Shown: positions 45,368 to 55,257, numbered from the stretch's first letter. The stretch: DNA of 64,000 nucleotides from Lachnospiraceae bacterium (GCA_014804785.1 JAAUZD010000023.1:166382-230381); one strand, 5' to 3'. A program made the numbers and translations. Notes: generated by a model from the letters alone, not told the origin.

Positions 45368-47092
45368 ATGGACGAACTGCGTTATCAGGTAGATCTGCTG
45401 AGTGCGATGAACCAGAGACTGAAAAATGATGAGAAGATGTATCGGCTGATCTGTGATACATCCAGCAATGCATTTTTATATGTCAATTTTGTGGAAAATG
45501 ATGTGAGGACGCTTGCCAATTGGGAGTTCTTTTTCCCGGAGGTGGAAATAAGGGATATGAAGGACCTGGCAAAGCTATATTCACAGGTGGAAGATAAATA
45601 TGTGCTTCCGCTGCGTGACCTGCTGTTTCTTGAAAAGACGGAAATGAACGCTGACAGTGGAATTATTAAGCTGAAAGATGGCAGGACGTGGGTGGAATGT
45701 GAATCTGCCATTTTATATGATGAAGAAGGATATGCGACAGACAAGGTCATCCGTTTTAAGGATATATCAAAGTTTAAGAGTCAGAATGAAGAATTGACCT
45801 ATATGGCATATTATGATGTGCTTACGGGTCTTTATAATAGAAATTATTTTGTAAGGCTTTTATCGGATTATGTCCGGAAGGCAGAGGAAGAAAATTCTAT
45901 TGTGGCAGTTATGTTCGTTGATATTGATGATTTCAGGAAGATCAATGACGGAATGGGATTGATTGTGGGAGATGAGGTTGTACAGCAGTTTGGACAGTTT
46001 TTATCCGGTTTCCAAAGTGAGAACATTCTGGTATCTCACTTTAATGCAGATATTTATTGTATTGCAATTTATAATCCAAGTGGAAACCGGAGTGTTGAAC
46101 ATATTTACAAAACAATACATGAACGTGTGAAAACACCGTTTTCCTTGAGTACTGGTCAGGAACTCCTGATATCTGCAAGTGCGGGTGTTGCTGAGTATCC
46201 GGAAGCAGCAAAGACGACATTGGATCTGATTAATTGTGCGGAAATCGTCATGTTTAAAGCCAAAAATCTTGGTAAAGACACGATTCAGTATTTTGATGCA
46301 CCGATTTTGAAAGAATTTTTACAGAATGTGAGCATAGAAAATAAATTAAAAGAAGCTGTTTTCAGCCAGAATTTTACTATGAATTTTCAACCGCAGTATT
46401 ACGTGGAAGATAAGAAAATGCGGGGAATGGAAGCGCTGATCAGATGGCGTGATAATGATGGAAAGATGATCAGTCCATCCGTTTTCATCCCGATAGCAGA
46501 AAAGAATGGAACGATAGTTCCTATAGGGATGTGGGTAATCGAAGAGAGTATAAAAACATTTTCAACGTGGAAAAAGAAATACGATTGCAGCGTCATTTTG
46601 TCGCTCAATATTTCGGCGATTCAGTATATGCAAAATGAATTTGTTGACAATATCCTCGCAATCATCAGAAAATATGATGTAAATCCGGAGGAATTGGAAC
46701 TTGAGATTACAGAAAGCGTCCTAATTGAAAATTTTAAAGAAATTACAGAAAAAATATGTATTCTTAGAGACTACGGAGTCAGAATTTCACTGGATGATTT
46801 TGGAACAGGATATTCTTCTCTATCTTATCTGATGGGACTTCCCATAGATACCTTAAAAATAGATAAAAGTTTTATAGATACCAGTATCACAGATGCAAAT
46901 ACCAGCGTGATTATAGAATCAATCATAGTCATGGCCAAGAAGCTGGGATTTGAAACAATTGCTGAGGGCGTGGAGACAAAGGAGCAGTTTGATTATCTTG
47001 AAGATATTGGATGTGAATGTATTCAGGGATATTTACTTGGAAAACCAATGCCGAAAGAAGAGATGGAGCAGCTTTTACTTAAACAGAAATGA
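45368..47092 (+). CDS. EAL phosphodiesterase with degenerate GGDEF domain
   Basis: The 574-residue soluble protein has an N-terminal PAS-like region (about 1-150), a GGDEF domain (about 155-315) and an EAL domain (about 320-570). The cyclase signature is degraded: where GGDEF is expected the sequence reads FNADIY, so it should not make c-di-GMP. EAL residues are present: MEALIRW, EITES, LDDFGTGYSSL, KIDKSFI and EGVET. I therefore expect c-di-GMP hydrolysis with the GGDEF part as a possible GTP sensor. ATG 45368 follows AAGGAGCAGG. Confidence 0.9.
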   Translation: MDELRYQVDLLSAMNQRLKNDEKMYRLICDTSSNAFLYVNFVENDVRTLANWEFFFPEVEIRDMKDLAKLYSQVEDKYVLPLRDLLFLEKTEMNADSGIIKLKDGRTWVECESAILYDEEGYATDKVIRFKDISKFKSQNEELTYMAYYDVLTGLYNRNYFVRLLSDYVRKAEEENSIVAVMFVDIDDFRKINDGMGLIVGDEVVQQFGQFLSGFQSENILVSHFNADIYCIAIYNPSGNRSVEHIYKTIHERVKTPFSLSTGQELLISASAGVAEYPEAAKTTLDLINCAEIVMFKAKNLGKDTIQYFDAPILKEFLQNVSIENKLKEAVFSQNFTMNFQPQYYVEDKKMRGMEALIRWRDNDGKMISPSVFIPIAEKNGTIVPIGMWVIEESIKTFSTWKKKYDCSVILSLNISAIQYMQNEFVDNILAIIRKYDVNPEELELEITESVLIENFKEITEKICILRDYGVRISLDDFGTGYSSLSYLMGLPIDTLKIDKSFIDTSITDANTSVIIESIIVMAKKLGFETIAEGVETKEQFDYLEDIGCECIQGYLLGKPMPKEEMEQLLLKQK

Positions 47093-47112
47093 CAGATGGC
47101 AGGGGGATCATA

Positions 47113-48477
47113 ATGATTTTGGGGCGGACATCAGAACTAAAATATTTGAATACATATTATGATCGTGCCGGAAGTCAGATCATGGTGGTTTACGGAGAAA
47201 GGAATGTTGGAAAAACTTTCTTACTGCGTCAGTTTACCAAAGACAAATCCTGCTTTTATTACAGAGCCAGATCGGCTTCTGAAAGAGAACAGAGATACCA
47301 GTGGAGATGTGAACTTGAGAAGGAAGGTAGGAAACTGCCGAAGTATCCGTCTTTTACAGATATATTCAGCATGATTCTTAGTGACCAGGATGAAAAGGTA
47401 ATTATGATTGTTGATGAGTTCCAGTATATTGTCAAATCAGGGGATACATTTATGAAGGAACTGGCAGACTTTGTAAATCATATGCCGCAAAACACGTCGG
47501 TCATGTTTCTCTTATGCAGTTCTTCGATTGGCTGGGTGGAAAACAGCATGGTCACAAGGATTGGCGAAGCAGCATATGGTCTTTCCGGTTTCCTGAAAGT
47601 GAGAGAACTGGACTTTGAAATGATGATGGAATTTTTTCCGGCATTTTCCATGGAACAAAGTATTGAGACGTTTGCCATTCTGGGAGGAGTGCCGGGATTC
47701 TGGAAATGTTTTGATGACAGGCTGGGTGTAAAAGAGAATATATGCAGATCTATTTTAAATCAAGCTTCCTTTCTATATGGGGAAGGACAAAGAATAGGCA
47801 AAGAGGAACTCAGGGAGATGGGGGTGTATAATACCATCCTTGCTTCTATCGCAGCAGGTCATCACAAGTTGAATGATTTATATCAGCATACTGGGTTTTC
47901 CAGAGCCAAGATAAGTGTCTATTTAAAAAATCTGATAGAACTTGAACTGGTAGAGAAGATTTTTTCGTATGATACGGAAGGAAAGGCCAATGCACAGAAG
48001 GGCATATACAGAATCAGCAATCACTTTGTACATTTTTACTTTACTTATTTATATCCCAATCTGAGCAGTCTGGAGCAATTGACACCGGGAGAATTCTATA
48101 ATAAGTATATAGAACCTACCTTCAGAAAATATGTGGCTGAATATTATAAGAAGGTCTGCAGGCAGTATGTTGAAAAATGGAACAGATGGGAAAGGCTCCC
48201 CATAAAAGCAGAGAGAATCGGAGAGTGGGTTGGCAAGCTGGGCACGATCGATATTATTGCCCAGAGTAAGAGCGGAGAGACGATGATCAGCATCTGTAAT
48301 TGGGATAAGCCCATGATGCGGTATGATGATTATGAATGGCTTCTTTTCTGTGCTGAAAAAGCTGGGATACGGGCAGATTATATTTATTTGTTTTCTGTCC
48401 GCAGTTTTGATGAGCAGCTGAATCTGGAAGCAAATGTGAAGCATAATCTTAGATTGATCAGTATGGATGAGATGTGA
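47113..48477 (+). CDS. AAA-type ATPase with DUF234-like C-terminus
   Basis: The 454-residue protein belongs to the archaeal-type ATPase family. It shows Walker A YGERNVGKTF near residue 28, Walker B IMIVDEFQYIV near residue 97 and a sensor region LLCSSSIGWVE. A winged-helix segment (about 250-310, HTGFSRAKISVYLKNLIELELV) is followed by a DUF234-like nuclease-fold region (about 340-450, with GTIDIIAQSKSGE). Its function is not established in bacteria. ATG 47113 follows AGGGGG. The stop overlaps the topB start. Confidence 0.82.
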   Translation: MILGRTSELKYLNTYYDRAGSQIMVVYGERNVGKTFLLRQFTKDKSCFYYRARSASEREQRYQWRCELEKEGRKLPKYPSFTDIFSMILSDQDEKVIMIVDEFQYIVKSGDTFMKELADFVNHMPQNTSVMFLLCSSSIGWVENSMVTRIGEAAYGLSGFLKVRELDFEMMMEFFPAFSMEQSIETFAILGGVPGFWKCFDDRLGVKENICRSILNQASFLYGEGQRIGKEELREMGVYNTILASIAAGHHKLNDLYQHTGFSRAKISVYLKNLIELELVEKIFSYDTEGKANAQKGIYRISNHFVHFYFTYLYPNLSSLEQLTPGEFYNKYIEPTFRKYVAEYYKKVCRQYVEKWNRWERLPIKAERIGEWVGKLGTIDIIAQSKSGETMISICNWDKPMMRYDDYEWLLFCAEKAGIRADYIYLFSVRSFDEQLNLEANVKHNLRLISMDEM

Positions 48478-50486
48478 TGGGAAAAAGTATTTATATAGCT
48501 GAGAAACCAAGTGTGGCAAGAGAATTTGCAAAGGCACTGCAGATTAGTGTAAGCAACAAAGATGGATATATGGAATCCTCTGATGCTGTTATCACATGGT
48601 GCGTAGGGCATCTGGTGACGATGAGTTATCCGGAAGCCTATGATGAAAAATATAAAAGATGGTCGCTGGAAACAATTCCGTTCATTCCTTCCGAATTTAA
48701 ATATGAGGTCATTGACAGTGTGAAAAAGCAGTTTGGAATTGTCAGCGGACTTTTAAACCGTGAAGATGTAGAGACCATTTATGTATGTACGGACTCCGGG
48801 AGGGAAGGAGAATACATCTACCGTCTTGTGGAGCAGCAGGCGCATGTTACAGGCAAAAAACGAAAGAGGGTCTGGATCGATTCCCAGACCGAGGAAGAAA
48901 TCCTTCGCGGAATCAGGGAGGCAAAGGATCTGTCGGAATACGATAATCTGGGGGCTGCCGCATACCTGCGTGCAAAAGAAGATTATCTTATGGGAATTAA
49001 CTTTTCCAGAGTGTTGACTTTAAAATATGGAAACTGCGTCAAATCATATCTGAAAGCGGACAGGGCAGTCATCAGCGTGGGGCGGGTAATGACCTGTGTT
49101 CTGGGTATGGTAGTGAACAGAGAACGGGAAATCAGGGAGTTTGTAAAAACTCCTTTTTATCGTGTGCTTGCAGATGTGTCTGTGAGCAGCAGAACCTGTG
49201 AATGCGAATGGAAAGCAGTGGAAAACAGCCGCTATTTTAATTCTCCTTTACTGTATAAGGAAAATGGTTTTAAGGAAAAGAAAGATGCGCAGGCACTTAT
49301 AGATTCACTTATGGATGCGCCCCCGGTGCAGGCGGTGGTGGAATCCATTGAGAAAAAGAAAGAGACCAAAAATCCGCCGCTTTTATATAATCTGGCGGAG
49401 CTGCAGAATGATTGTTCTAAATATTTCAAAATCAGTCCAGACGAAACCTTGAGAATCGTTCAGGAATTATATGAAAAGAAGATGACCACTTACCCGCGTA
49501 CAGATGCGAGAGTGCTTTCCACCGCGGTTTCCAAAGAAATATACAAAAATATAAAAGGGCTTGGGAATTTTGGAATGGTCAGCGGGCTGGCGGCGGAGAT
49601 TTTAAGCAGCGGCAGCTACAAGACAATTGCAAAGACCAGATATGTGAATGACAAGCAGATCACGGATCACTACGCAATCATTCCTACAGGACAGGGACTT
49701 AACAATTTAAATACCGTCAATCCCACTTCCGCTAAGGTTTATGAACTGATTACGCGCAGATTTTTAAGTATTTTTTTCCCGCCTGCAATATATAGAAAGG
49801 TGTCGCTGGGGGTTTCTGTCAAAGAGGAGCGCTTTTTTGCCGGATTTAAGGTGCTTGAAGAGGAAGGGTATCTGAAAGCGTTAGATTATTCCTTTGGAAA
49901 AAAGAAGGAAAGCAGGGATGGAGAAGAAGAGGAAGAAGGTACTGATCAGAATTTTATGGAGGCAATAAGCCGCTTGAAAAAGGGAATGACGCTTTCGGTC
50001 AAGGAGATGCAGATTAAGGAAGGTGAGACCACGCCTCCCAAACGCTATAATTCCGGGACGATGATTCTCACAATGGAAAATGCCGGACAGTTTATTGAAG
50101 ATGAAGAACTTCGTGCCCAGATCAAAGGAAGCGGAATTGGAACATCGGCAACACGTGCTGAAATCTTAAAGAAGCTCATAAATATTAATTATCTGGCGCT
50201 CAATAAAAAGACCCAGATCATAACGCCTACTCTGATGGGGGAAATGATTTACGAGGTAGTGAATAACTCCATCCGTCCGCTTTTAGATCCTGCGCTTACC
50301 GCAAGCTGGGAAAAGGGGCTTACCATGGTGGCGGAGGGCACCATCACGGAGGAAGAATATATGAGAAAGCTGGATGACTTTGTATCCAGGAGAACAAATA
50401 TCGTAAAAGGCTTGAACAATCAATGGGCATTAAATCAGCAGTTTCACAAAGCTGCCGGAAATTATAAAAATGGTGGAAAGGCATAG
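48477..50486 (+). CDS. topB: DNA topoisomerase III
   Basis: The 669-residue type IA topoisomerase has an N-terminal TOPRIM domain (YIAEKPSVAREFAKAL, and DSGREGEYIYRLVE with the acidic residues) and catalytic Tyr339 in MTTYPRTDARVLS. The region RNGTS-type GIGTSATRAEILKKL sits near residue 565. The ATG overlaps the ATPase gene stop. It relaxes and decatenates DNA. It lacks the long zinc-finger C-terminus, which is common in plasmid-type and Firmicutes TopB forms; I see no relaxase, so it is probably chromosomal. Confidence 0.93.
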   Translation: MGKSIYIAEKPSVAREFAKALQISVSNKDGYMESSDAVITWCVGHLVTMSYPEAYDEKYKRWSLETIPFIPSEFKYEVIDSVKKQFGIVSGLLNREDVETIYVCTDSGREGEYIYRLVEQQAHVTGKKRKRVWIDSQTEEEILRGIREAKDLSEYDNLGAAAYLRAKEDYLMGINFSRVLTLKYGNCVKSYLKADRAVISVGRVMTCVLGMVVNREREIREFVKTPFYRVLADVSVSSRTCECEWKAVENSRYFNSPLLYKENGFKEKKDAQALIDSLMDAPPVQAVVESIEKKKETKNPPLLYNLAELQNDCSKYFKISPDETLRIVQELYEKKMTTYPRTDARVLSTAVSKEIYKNIKGLGNFGMVSGLAAEILSSGSYKTIAKTRYVNDKQITDHYAIIPTGQGLNNLNTVNPTSAKVYELITRRFLSIFFPPAIYRKVSLGVSVKEERFFAGFKVLEEEGYLKALDYSFGKKKESRDGEEEEEGTDQNFMEAISRLKKGMTLSVKEMQIKEGETTPPKRYNSGTMILTMENAGQFIEDEELRAQIKGSGIGTSATRAEILKKLININYLALNKKTQIITPTLMGEMIYEVVNNSIRPLLDPALTASWEKGLTMVAEGTITEEEYMRKLDDFVSRRTNIVKGLNNQWALNQQFHKAAGNYKNGGKA

Positions 50487-50494
50487 GTAAAATC

Positions 50495-51166
50495 ATGGAA
50501 CAGTTTACGAACAGAAACTTATACAATTTGGAGGAAACCATAGCGGCACCCCTCTTTGAGGGCGCTGTATACCCATGGGAGCTGCTTCCTAAAATCAGCA
50601 GCTTTATCGTGGAGTTAGGGAAGAAACTTCCGAAGGATCGCTTTACAGAGGTGAAAGAGAATGTGTGGGTTGCTTCCACGGCAACTGTTGCACCCACAGC
50701 ATTTATTAATGGTCCGGCAATCATCGATGAGGAAGCGGAGGTAAGACACTGCGCTTTCATACGTGGAAATGCCATTGTAGGAAAGGGAGCAGTTGTAGGC
50801 AATTCTACGGAACTTAAAAATGTCATATTATTTAATAAGGTGCAGGTACCTCACTACAATTATGTGGGAGACAGTATCCTTGGATTTAAAGCCCATATGG
50901 GAGCAGGCTCCATCACTTCCAATGTAAAAAGCGACAAGACTCTGGTTGTGGTGAAAAACGGAGAAGAGCAGATAGAGACCGGACTTAAAAAATTTGGGGC
51001 GATGCTGGGCGACTTTGTGGAAGTCGGATGTAACAGCGTCTTAAATCCGGGGACCGTGATTGGAAGAAATTCCAACATATATCCCACAAGCATGGTACGC
51101 GGATGCATTCCAGCAGAAAGCATTTACAAAAAGCAGGGGGAAATTGCTGGAAAGTATAACAGATAA
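50495..51166 (+). CDS. Left-handed beta-helix (hexapeptide) acyltransferase, GlmU-like
   Basis: The 223-residue protein has hexapeptide-repeat sequence from about residue 60 (WVASTATVAP, INGPAIIDEEAEVRH, GNAIVGKGAVVGN), as in the acetyltransferase end of GlmU. The catalytic-type His is in KAHMGAGSI. There is no pyrophosphorylase domain, so it is a standalone acyl- or nucleotidyl-sugar modifying enzyme. The N-terminal 55 residues are unlike GlmU. The acceptor is unknown. It starts eight bases after topB. Confidence 0.75.
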   Translation: MEQFTNRNLYNLEETIAAPLFEGAVYPWELLPKISSFIVELGKKLPKDRFTEVKENVWVASTATVAPTAFINGPAIIDEEAEVRHCAFIRGNAIVGKGAVVGNSTELKNVILFNKVQVPHYNYVGDSILGFKAHMGAGSITSNVKSDKTLVVVKNGEEQIETGLKKFGAMLGDFVEVGCNSVLNPGTVIGRNSNIYPTSMVRGCIPAESIYKKQGEIAGKYNR

Positions 51167-51279
51167 TGTAAAAAATCATCAAAAGTACTAGATTTTTTGC
51201 GTGATATATGCGAAAATATAAGTTGTGATTATGACAAAATATTCACATACATTATCTACATATTGAAAGGAGTTTTCAC

Positions 51280-51972
51280 ATGATTTATTCAAAGGAAGTT
51301 GAAGAAATGTGTACAGTTGCACAGGGTGTTCATCATGGCTGTGCTCCTATCCCAGAAGAAGCAAAATGGGTTCAGGCTAAAAAAGTAGAAGACATTTCAG
51401 GGTTGACACACGGTGTTGGCTGGTGTGCACCTCAGCAGGGCGCATGCAAACTGACCCTGAATGTTAAGGAAGGTATTATCCAGGAGGCTCTGGTTGAGAC
51501 AATCGGATGTTCAGGTATGACACATTCCGCAGCTATGGCATCTGAAATCCTTCCCGGATTAACTGTAATGGAAGCGTTAAATACAGACCTTGTATGTGAT
51601 GCAATCAATACAGCTATGAGAGAATTATTCTTACAGATTGTTTACGGACGTTCTCAAAGTGCATTTTCAGAAGACGGACTTCCTATCGGTGCAGGTCTGG
51701 AAGACTTAGGAAAGGGTCTTAGAAGTCAGGTTGGTACAATGTACGGAACATTAAAGAAAGGACCCCGTTACCTTGAAATGGCTGAAGGATATGTTACAGG
51801 CATCGCACTTGATGCAGATAATGAAATCATTGGATATAAATTCGTAAACTTTGGTAAAATGACAGACTTCATGAAAAAAGGTGATGATCCGGCTACTGCA
51901 TACGAAAAAGCATGCGGACAGTATGGTCGTGTAGATGATGCTGTTAAGATCATTGATCCAAGAAAAGAATAA
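51280..51972 (+). CDS. NifU-like iron-sulfur scaffold family protein
   Basis: The 230-residue protein has a NifU/IscU N-terminal-like core (about 50-140) with the Cys-containing motifs GWCAPQQGACKLTLNV and ETIGCSGMTHSAAMA. Those Cys residues are candidate cluster ligands. It is longer than IscU and lacks the usual LPPVK chaperone motif. The codons are biased toward highly expressed forms. The next gene encodes the GGGtGRT protein, a known pairing in clostridia. AAGGAG precedes the ATG. A role in iron-sulfur metabolism is inferred. Confidence 0.8.
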   Translation: MIYSKEVEEMCTVAQGVHHGCAPIPEEAKWVQAKKVEDISGLTHGVGWCAPQQGACKLTLNVKEGIIQEALVETIGCSGMTHSAAMASEILPGLTVMEALNTDLVCDAINTAMRELFLQIVYGRSQSAFSEDGLPIGAGLEDLGKGLRSQVGTMYGTLKKGPRYLEMAEGYVTGIALDADNEIIGYKFVNFGKMTDFMKKGDDPATAYEKACGQYGRVDDAVKIIDPRKE

Positions 51973-51991
51973 TTATAGGAGGAATGTAAAA

Positions 51992-53002
51992 ATGGCATTA
52001 TTTGAATCATATGAAAGAAGAATTGATACGATCAATTCCGTTTTAAATTCTTACGGCATTTCTTCTATTGAAGAAGCTGAAAAAATTACAAAAGATGCTG
52101 GGCTTGATGTTTACGAGCAGGTTAAGAAGATCCAGCCAATCTGTTTTGAAAATGCTTGCTGGGCTTATACAGTAGGCGCTGCAATTGCAATCAAGAAAGA
52201 CTGCAGAAAGGCTGCTGATGCCGCTGCAGCAATCGGTGAAGGTCTTCAGGCTTTCTGTATTCCGGGTTCTGTTGCAGATACACGTAAGGTTGGTCTTGGA
52301 CACGGCAACCTTGGTAAAATGTTGCTGGAAGAAGAGACAGAGTGTTTCGCATTTTTAGCAGGACATGAATCTTTTGCAGCAGCTGAAGGCGCAATCGGTA
52401 TTGCTGAAAAGGCAAACAAAGTTCGTCAGAAACCCTTACGCGTAATCTTAAACGGACTTGGCAAGGATGCAGCAAAGATTATCTCCAGAATCAATGGATT
52501 CACTTTCGTTGAAACAGAGTATGATCCTTACACAAACACAGTAAAAGAAATCGAGCGCAAGGCTTATTCCGAAGGACTTCGCGCAAAGGTTAACTGCTAT
52601 GGTGCAAACTCCGTTCCGGAAGGTGTTGCAATTATGTGGAAAGAAAATGTAGACGTTTCTATTACAGGTAACTCTACCAATCCTACAAGATTCCAGCATC
52701 CTGTAGCAGGTACATATAAGAAAGAAAGAACAGAAGCGAATAAGAAGTATTTCTCAGTTGCATCAGGCGGCGGTACAGGACGTACCCTTCACCCTGACAA
52801 TATGGCAGCTGGTCCTGCTTCCTACGGCTTTACAGATACTTTAGGACGTATGCATTCTGACGCACAGTTTGCAGGTTCTTCTTCTGTACCGGCTCACGTT
52901 GAAATGATGGGACTAATCGGAATGGGAAATAACCCGATGGTAGGCGCTACCGTTGCAGTTGCAGTTTCCGTTGAGGAGGCAGCTAAGGAAGGCAAGTTCT
53001 AA
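51992..53002 (+). CDS. GGGtGRT family protein, function unknown
   Basis: The 336-residue protein contains the family-naming motif SGGGTGRTLHPDNMA near residue 260. It also has Cys-containing segments ICFENACWAYTVGAA and IPGSVADTRKVGLGHGN. The Pfam GGGtGRT family is conserved in anaerobic Firmicutes without an established function. Codon usage suggests very high expression. AGGAGG lies close to ATG 51992, 20 bases after the NifU-like gene, and a strong terminator follows. The two products probably act together. I do not assign a reaction. Confidence 0.85.
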   Translation: MALFESYERRIDTINSVLNSYGISSIEEAEKITKDAGLDVYEQVKKIQPICFENACWAYTVGAAIAIKKDCRKAADAAAAIGEGLQAFCIPGSVADTRKVGLGHGNLGKMLLEEETECFAFLAGHESFAAAEGAIGIAEKANKVRQKPLRVILNGLGKDAAKIISRINGFTFVETEYDPYTNTVKEIERKAYSEGLRAKVNCYGANSVPEGVAIMWKENVDVSITGNSTNPTRFQHPVAGTYKKERTEANKKYFSVASGGGTGRTLHPDNMAAGPASYGFTDTLGRMHSDAQFAGSSSVPAHVEMMGLIGMGNNPMVGATVAVAVSVEEAAKEGKF

Positions 53003-53026
53003 CAGCTGAATGATGAAATGCAAGAT

Positions 53027-53058
53027 AAAGCCCGTAAATTCAATGTTTACGGGCTTTT
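53027..53058 (+). terminator. Terminator after the GGGtGRT gene
   Basis: A perfect 12-bp stem (53027-53038 with 53046-53057, core GCCCGTAAA) with a seven-base loop is followed by T. It separates the unit from the convergent CPBP gene. Confidence 0.9.
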
Positions 53059-53085
53059 GCTATGAATATTCATATCTGATTAAGT

Positions 53086-53973
53086 TCACTCGGGAAGTAT
53101 ACTGGTGTTTGCTTCTGTTTCGTCGGCGAGAGGTCTTCGTTTCCCTAATAATTTGAAACATAATACCATGAATAAAAGGGAAATAACGAAATGCCCAATC
53201 AAAACCGCTATGTTGTATTCTTCGGGATACAGTGAAAAATAATAATCAAGGAATATAGAGGAACCATTGATTGCACAGTGCAACAGCATGCAGAGCCAGA
53301 TGCGCCTGTATTTTCCATATATGTATCCTAAAGCAAGTCCCATAAAGAAAGCGTAGGTTCCCTGAACCAGATTTCCGTGAACCAGTCCGAATGCAAACGC
53401 CTGAATTATATTTGCAATCCAGAAACGGCTGCTTACTTTTCCTGCAAGTCTGAAGATAATTCCCCTACATAAAAGTTCTTCGCCTATGGGTGCCAGAATA
53501 ACGGCTGCAACAAAAGAAAGGACATTAAGGTCTGCTAAGCCTGCTACTTCCATAAGTTCCATATATTTGTGAAGCAGATTAGGAGCTAGTTCAAGGAGAA
53601 GGTTTAAAATACATGATGTAAATATCTGAATACAAATTCCGAGCCAGATGATTGTTGCTGCTTTCCATATATTCGGCTTCTCTGTGCCAAGGGGTCTCTT
53701 TTTCCTGCCATATGCGAAGTAGTACCATATGCCAAATACCAATAGGCCAATCACATGATATAAAACTACCGAATAAATAGCATTTTCAATATAAATACTC
53801 AAAGCAAAATTTATAATCTCGTCAGTCGAAAGGGTTCCTCCCTGCTGTCTGGCTAGTTCCTGCAGGGTATAGATGAATAAAAGCACAACGGCACATCCAA
53901 TCTGTAATAACAGGCAAAGTGCTGCCGGCAGAAGGGATACAATGAACCAGCCAAATTTTTTTAAAATTTTCAT
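53086..53973 (-). CDS. CPBP-family intramembrane metalloprotease
   Basis: The 295-residue protein has about eight hydrophobic segments. The Abi/CAAX protease motifs are present in order: GEELLCRGIIFR (motif 1, EExxxR), FGLVHGN (motif 2, FxxxH) and LLHCAINGS (motif 3, HxxxN). These place it in the CPBP glutamic-type intramembrane peptidase family. In Gram-positives such proteins act in peptide immunity or processing; here no bacteriocin gene is adjacent, so the role is unknown. AAGGAG precedes the ATG. Confidence 0.88.
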   Translation of the reverse strand: MKILKKFGWFIVSLLPAALCLLLQIGCAVVLLFIYTLQELARQQGGTLSTDEIINFALSIYIENAIYSVVLYHVIGLLVFGIWYYFAYGRKKRPLGTEKPNIWKAATIIWLGICIQIFTSCILNLLLELAPNLLHKYMELMEVAGLADLNVLSFVAAVILAPIGEELLCRGIIFRLAGKVSSRFWIANIIQAFAFGLVHGNLVQGTYAFFMGLALGYIYGKYRRIWLCMLLHCAINGSSIFLDYYFSLYPEEYNIAVLIGHFVISLLFMVLCFKLLGKRRPLADETEANTSILPE

Positions 53974-54206
53974 GACTTAAATGCTCCTTAAATTTTTGTT
54001 AATCATATCATTTTCCGTTCTGTTTTTCAATAGGATGTATGGGTATAGTGAGGCTTGCTTTTTTCTGCTTCCATATATGACCTACGCACAGAAAAGCATT
54101 ATTGGATCCGGCGGAGGAATTTTATACAGAAAATATTTATATGGACATTTACAGATAATTATTTTAAAATAAAAACAAATATTTTTTTCAGAAGAGGGAG
54201 AATAAA

Positions 54207-54821
54207 ATGATTTATTGTACACAATGTGGAAATGAAAATGAAGAAACATCCAAGTTCTGTAGGAATTGCGGTGCAAGGCTGCAATCACCTAACACACAGG
54301 AACCGGATAAGCAGGAAGACGTAGTGCTTTCAAGTGAAGAAACAATGCCTGTCTATGAGAAGATAACAGATGCAGAGGAACAGAAACCGGCACCGGTTTT
54401 ATCTCAGGATGAAATTACAATCAATTCGTATAGCGGATCTGAGCAACAGAATAACAGCAACAGCAGCAGTGCAAACACCAATCCTTATTATGATGTTCAG
54501 TCGCCGCAGTATTACAGCTCAAATCAAAATGAGACAATGCAGGGAGGCGGACATATCGGAGTTGCCATTGCATCTTTGGTATGTGGTATCTTGTCCATCA
54601 TATGTTGTTGTTTTTCTTTATTCAGTGGTGCTCTGGCTGTTGCTGCAGTCGTGCTTGGCATCATTACGTTATGTGCTAAATATGATGGCAAGGGAATGGC
54701 TATTGCCGGCATCATTACAGGCGGAATTGGTTTTCTGATTGTTATTGCTATGTTGGTTATCGGCGGAAGCGCCGCTTATAATGATCTGCTTGATGAATTC
54801 TACTATGATTATTTCTATTAA
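54207..54821 (+). CDS. Zinc-ribbon membrane protein with DUF4190-like C-terminus
   Basis: The 204-residue protein begins with a zinc ribbon, CTQCGNENEETSKFCRNCGA, a low-complexity Ser/Asn/Gln-rich linker (about 70-105), then two membrane spans (about 115-145 and 165-190) resembling DUF4190. Many bacteria have several such proteins of unknown function. The gene is followed almost at once by a DUF2752 gene, and the three small membrane-protein genes here likely form a unit. Confidence 0.8.
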   Translation: MIYCTQCGNENEETSKFCRNCGARLQSPNTQEPDKQEDVVLSSEETMPVYEKITDAEEQKPAPVLSQDEITINSYSGSEQQNNSNSSSANTNPYYDVQSPQYYSSNQNETMQGGGHIGVAIASLVCGILSIICCCFSLFSGALAVAAVVLGIITLCAKYDGKGMAIAGIITGGIGFLIVIAMLVIGGSAAYNDLLDEFYYDYFY

Positions 54822-54822
54822 A

Positions 54823-55242
54823 ATGAAATCAAATAGAAGGTATAGGGCGGACGAAATCTTTTACCAGATAGGAAAAGGTTTTTGGCTGCCTTTTTGTCTT
54901 GCGGGTATTTGGTTTTCACATGGCGGCTATGAGAGGTATGGAGGACTGACAGCATGTGCAGTGCGCAGGATATGTGGCTTTCCCTGCCCAGGCTGCGGTG
55001 GAACCAGGGCATTTTATTACTTATTCAGGGGAGATATTATAAGGAGCTTTTATTTTAATCCGACGGTCATTTATGGTGTGCTGGCATATGTGCATTTTAT
55101 GCTCCTTTATTTTTACCGGAAACATATAAGCGGCACGATTCAGGAAAAGGAAATACATATACAGTATTATATGTATGCAGCAATTGTTGTCATTTTAACT
55201 CAGTGGGCGGTGAAGATAATAAATATTTTACTGATTTTATAA
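54823..55242 (+). CDS. DUF2752 membrane protein
   Basis: The 139-residue protein has the DUF2752 signature FPCPGCGGTRAFYYLFRGD, with two Cys in a CPxCGxTR motif, followed by a His/Asn-poor helical pair ending in a C-terminal span. ATG 54823 lies one base after the preceding stop region, and the frame is open further upstream only within the previous gene, so I use the later start. Function unknown; DUF2752 proteins are often near zinc-ribbon and DUF4870-type proteins, as here. Confidence 0.82.
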   Translation: MKSNRRYRADEIFYQIGKGFWLPFCLAGIWFSHGGYERYGGLTACAVRRICGFPCPGCGGTRAFYYLFRGDIIRSFYFNPTVIYGVLAYVHFMLLYFYRKHISGTIQEKEIHIQYYMYAAIVVILTQWAVKIINILLIL

Positions 55243-55257
55243 TTTTTTAATATTCGC

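Noticed and set aside
48477..50486. topB as a marker of an integrated plasmid or conjugative element
   Set aside because: No relaxase, coupling protein or type IV secretion gene lies nearby; the flanks are ordinary chromosomal genes.
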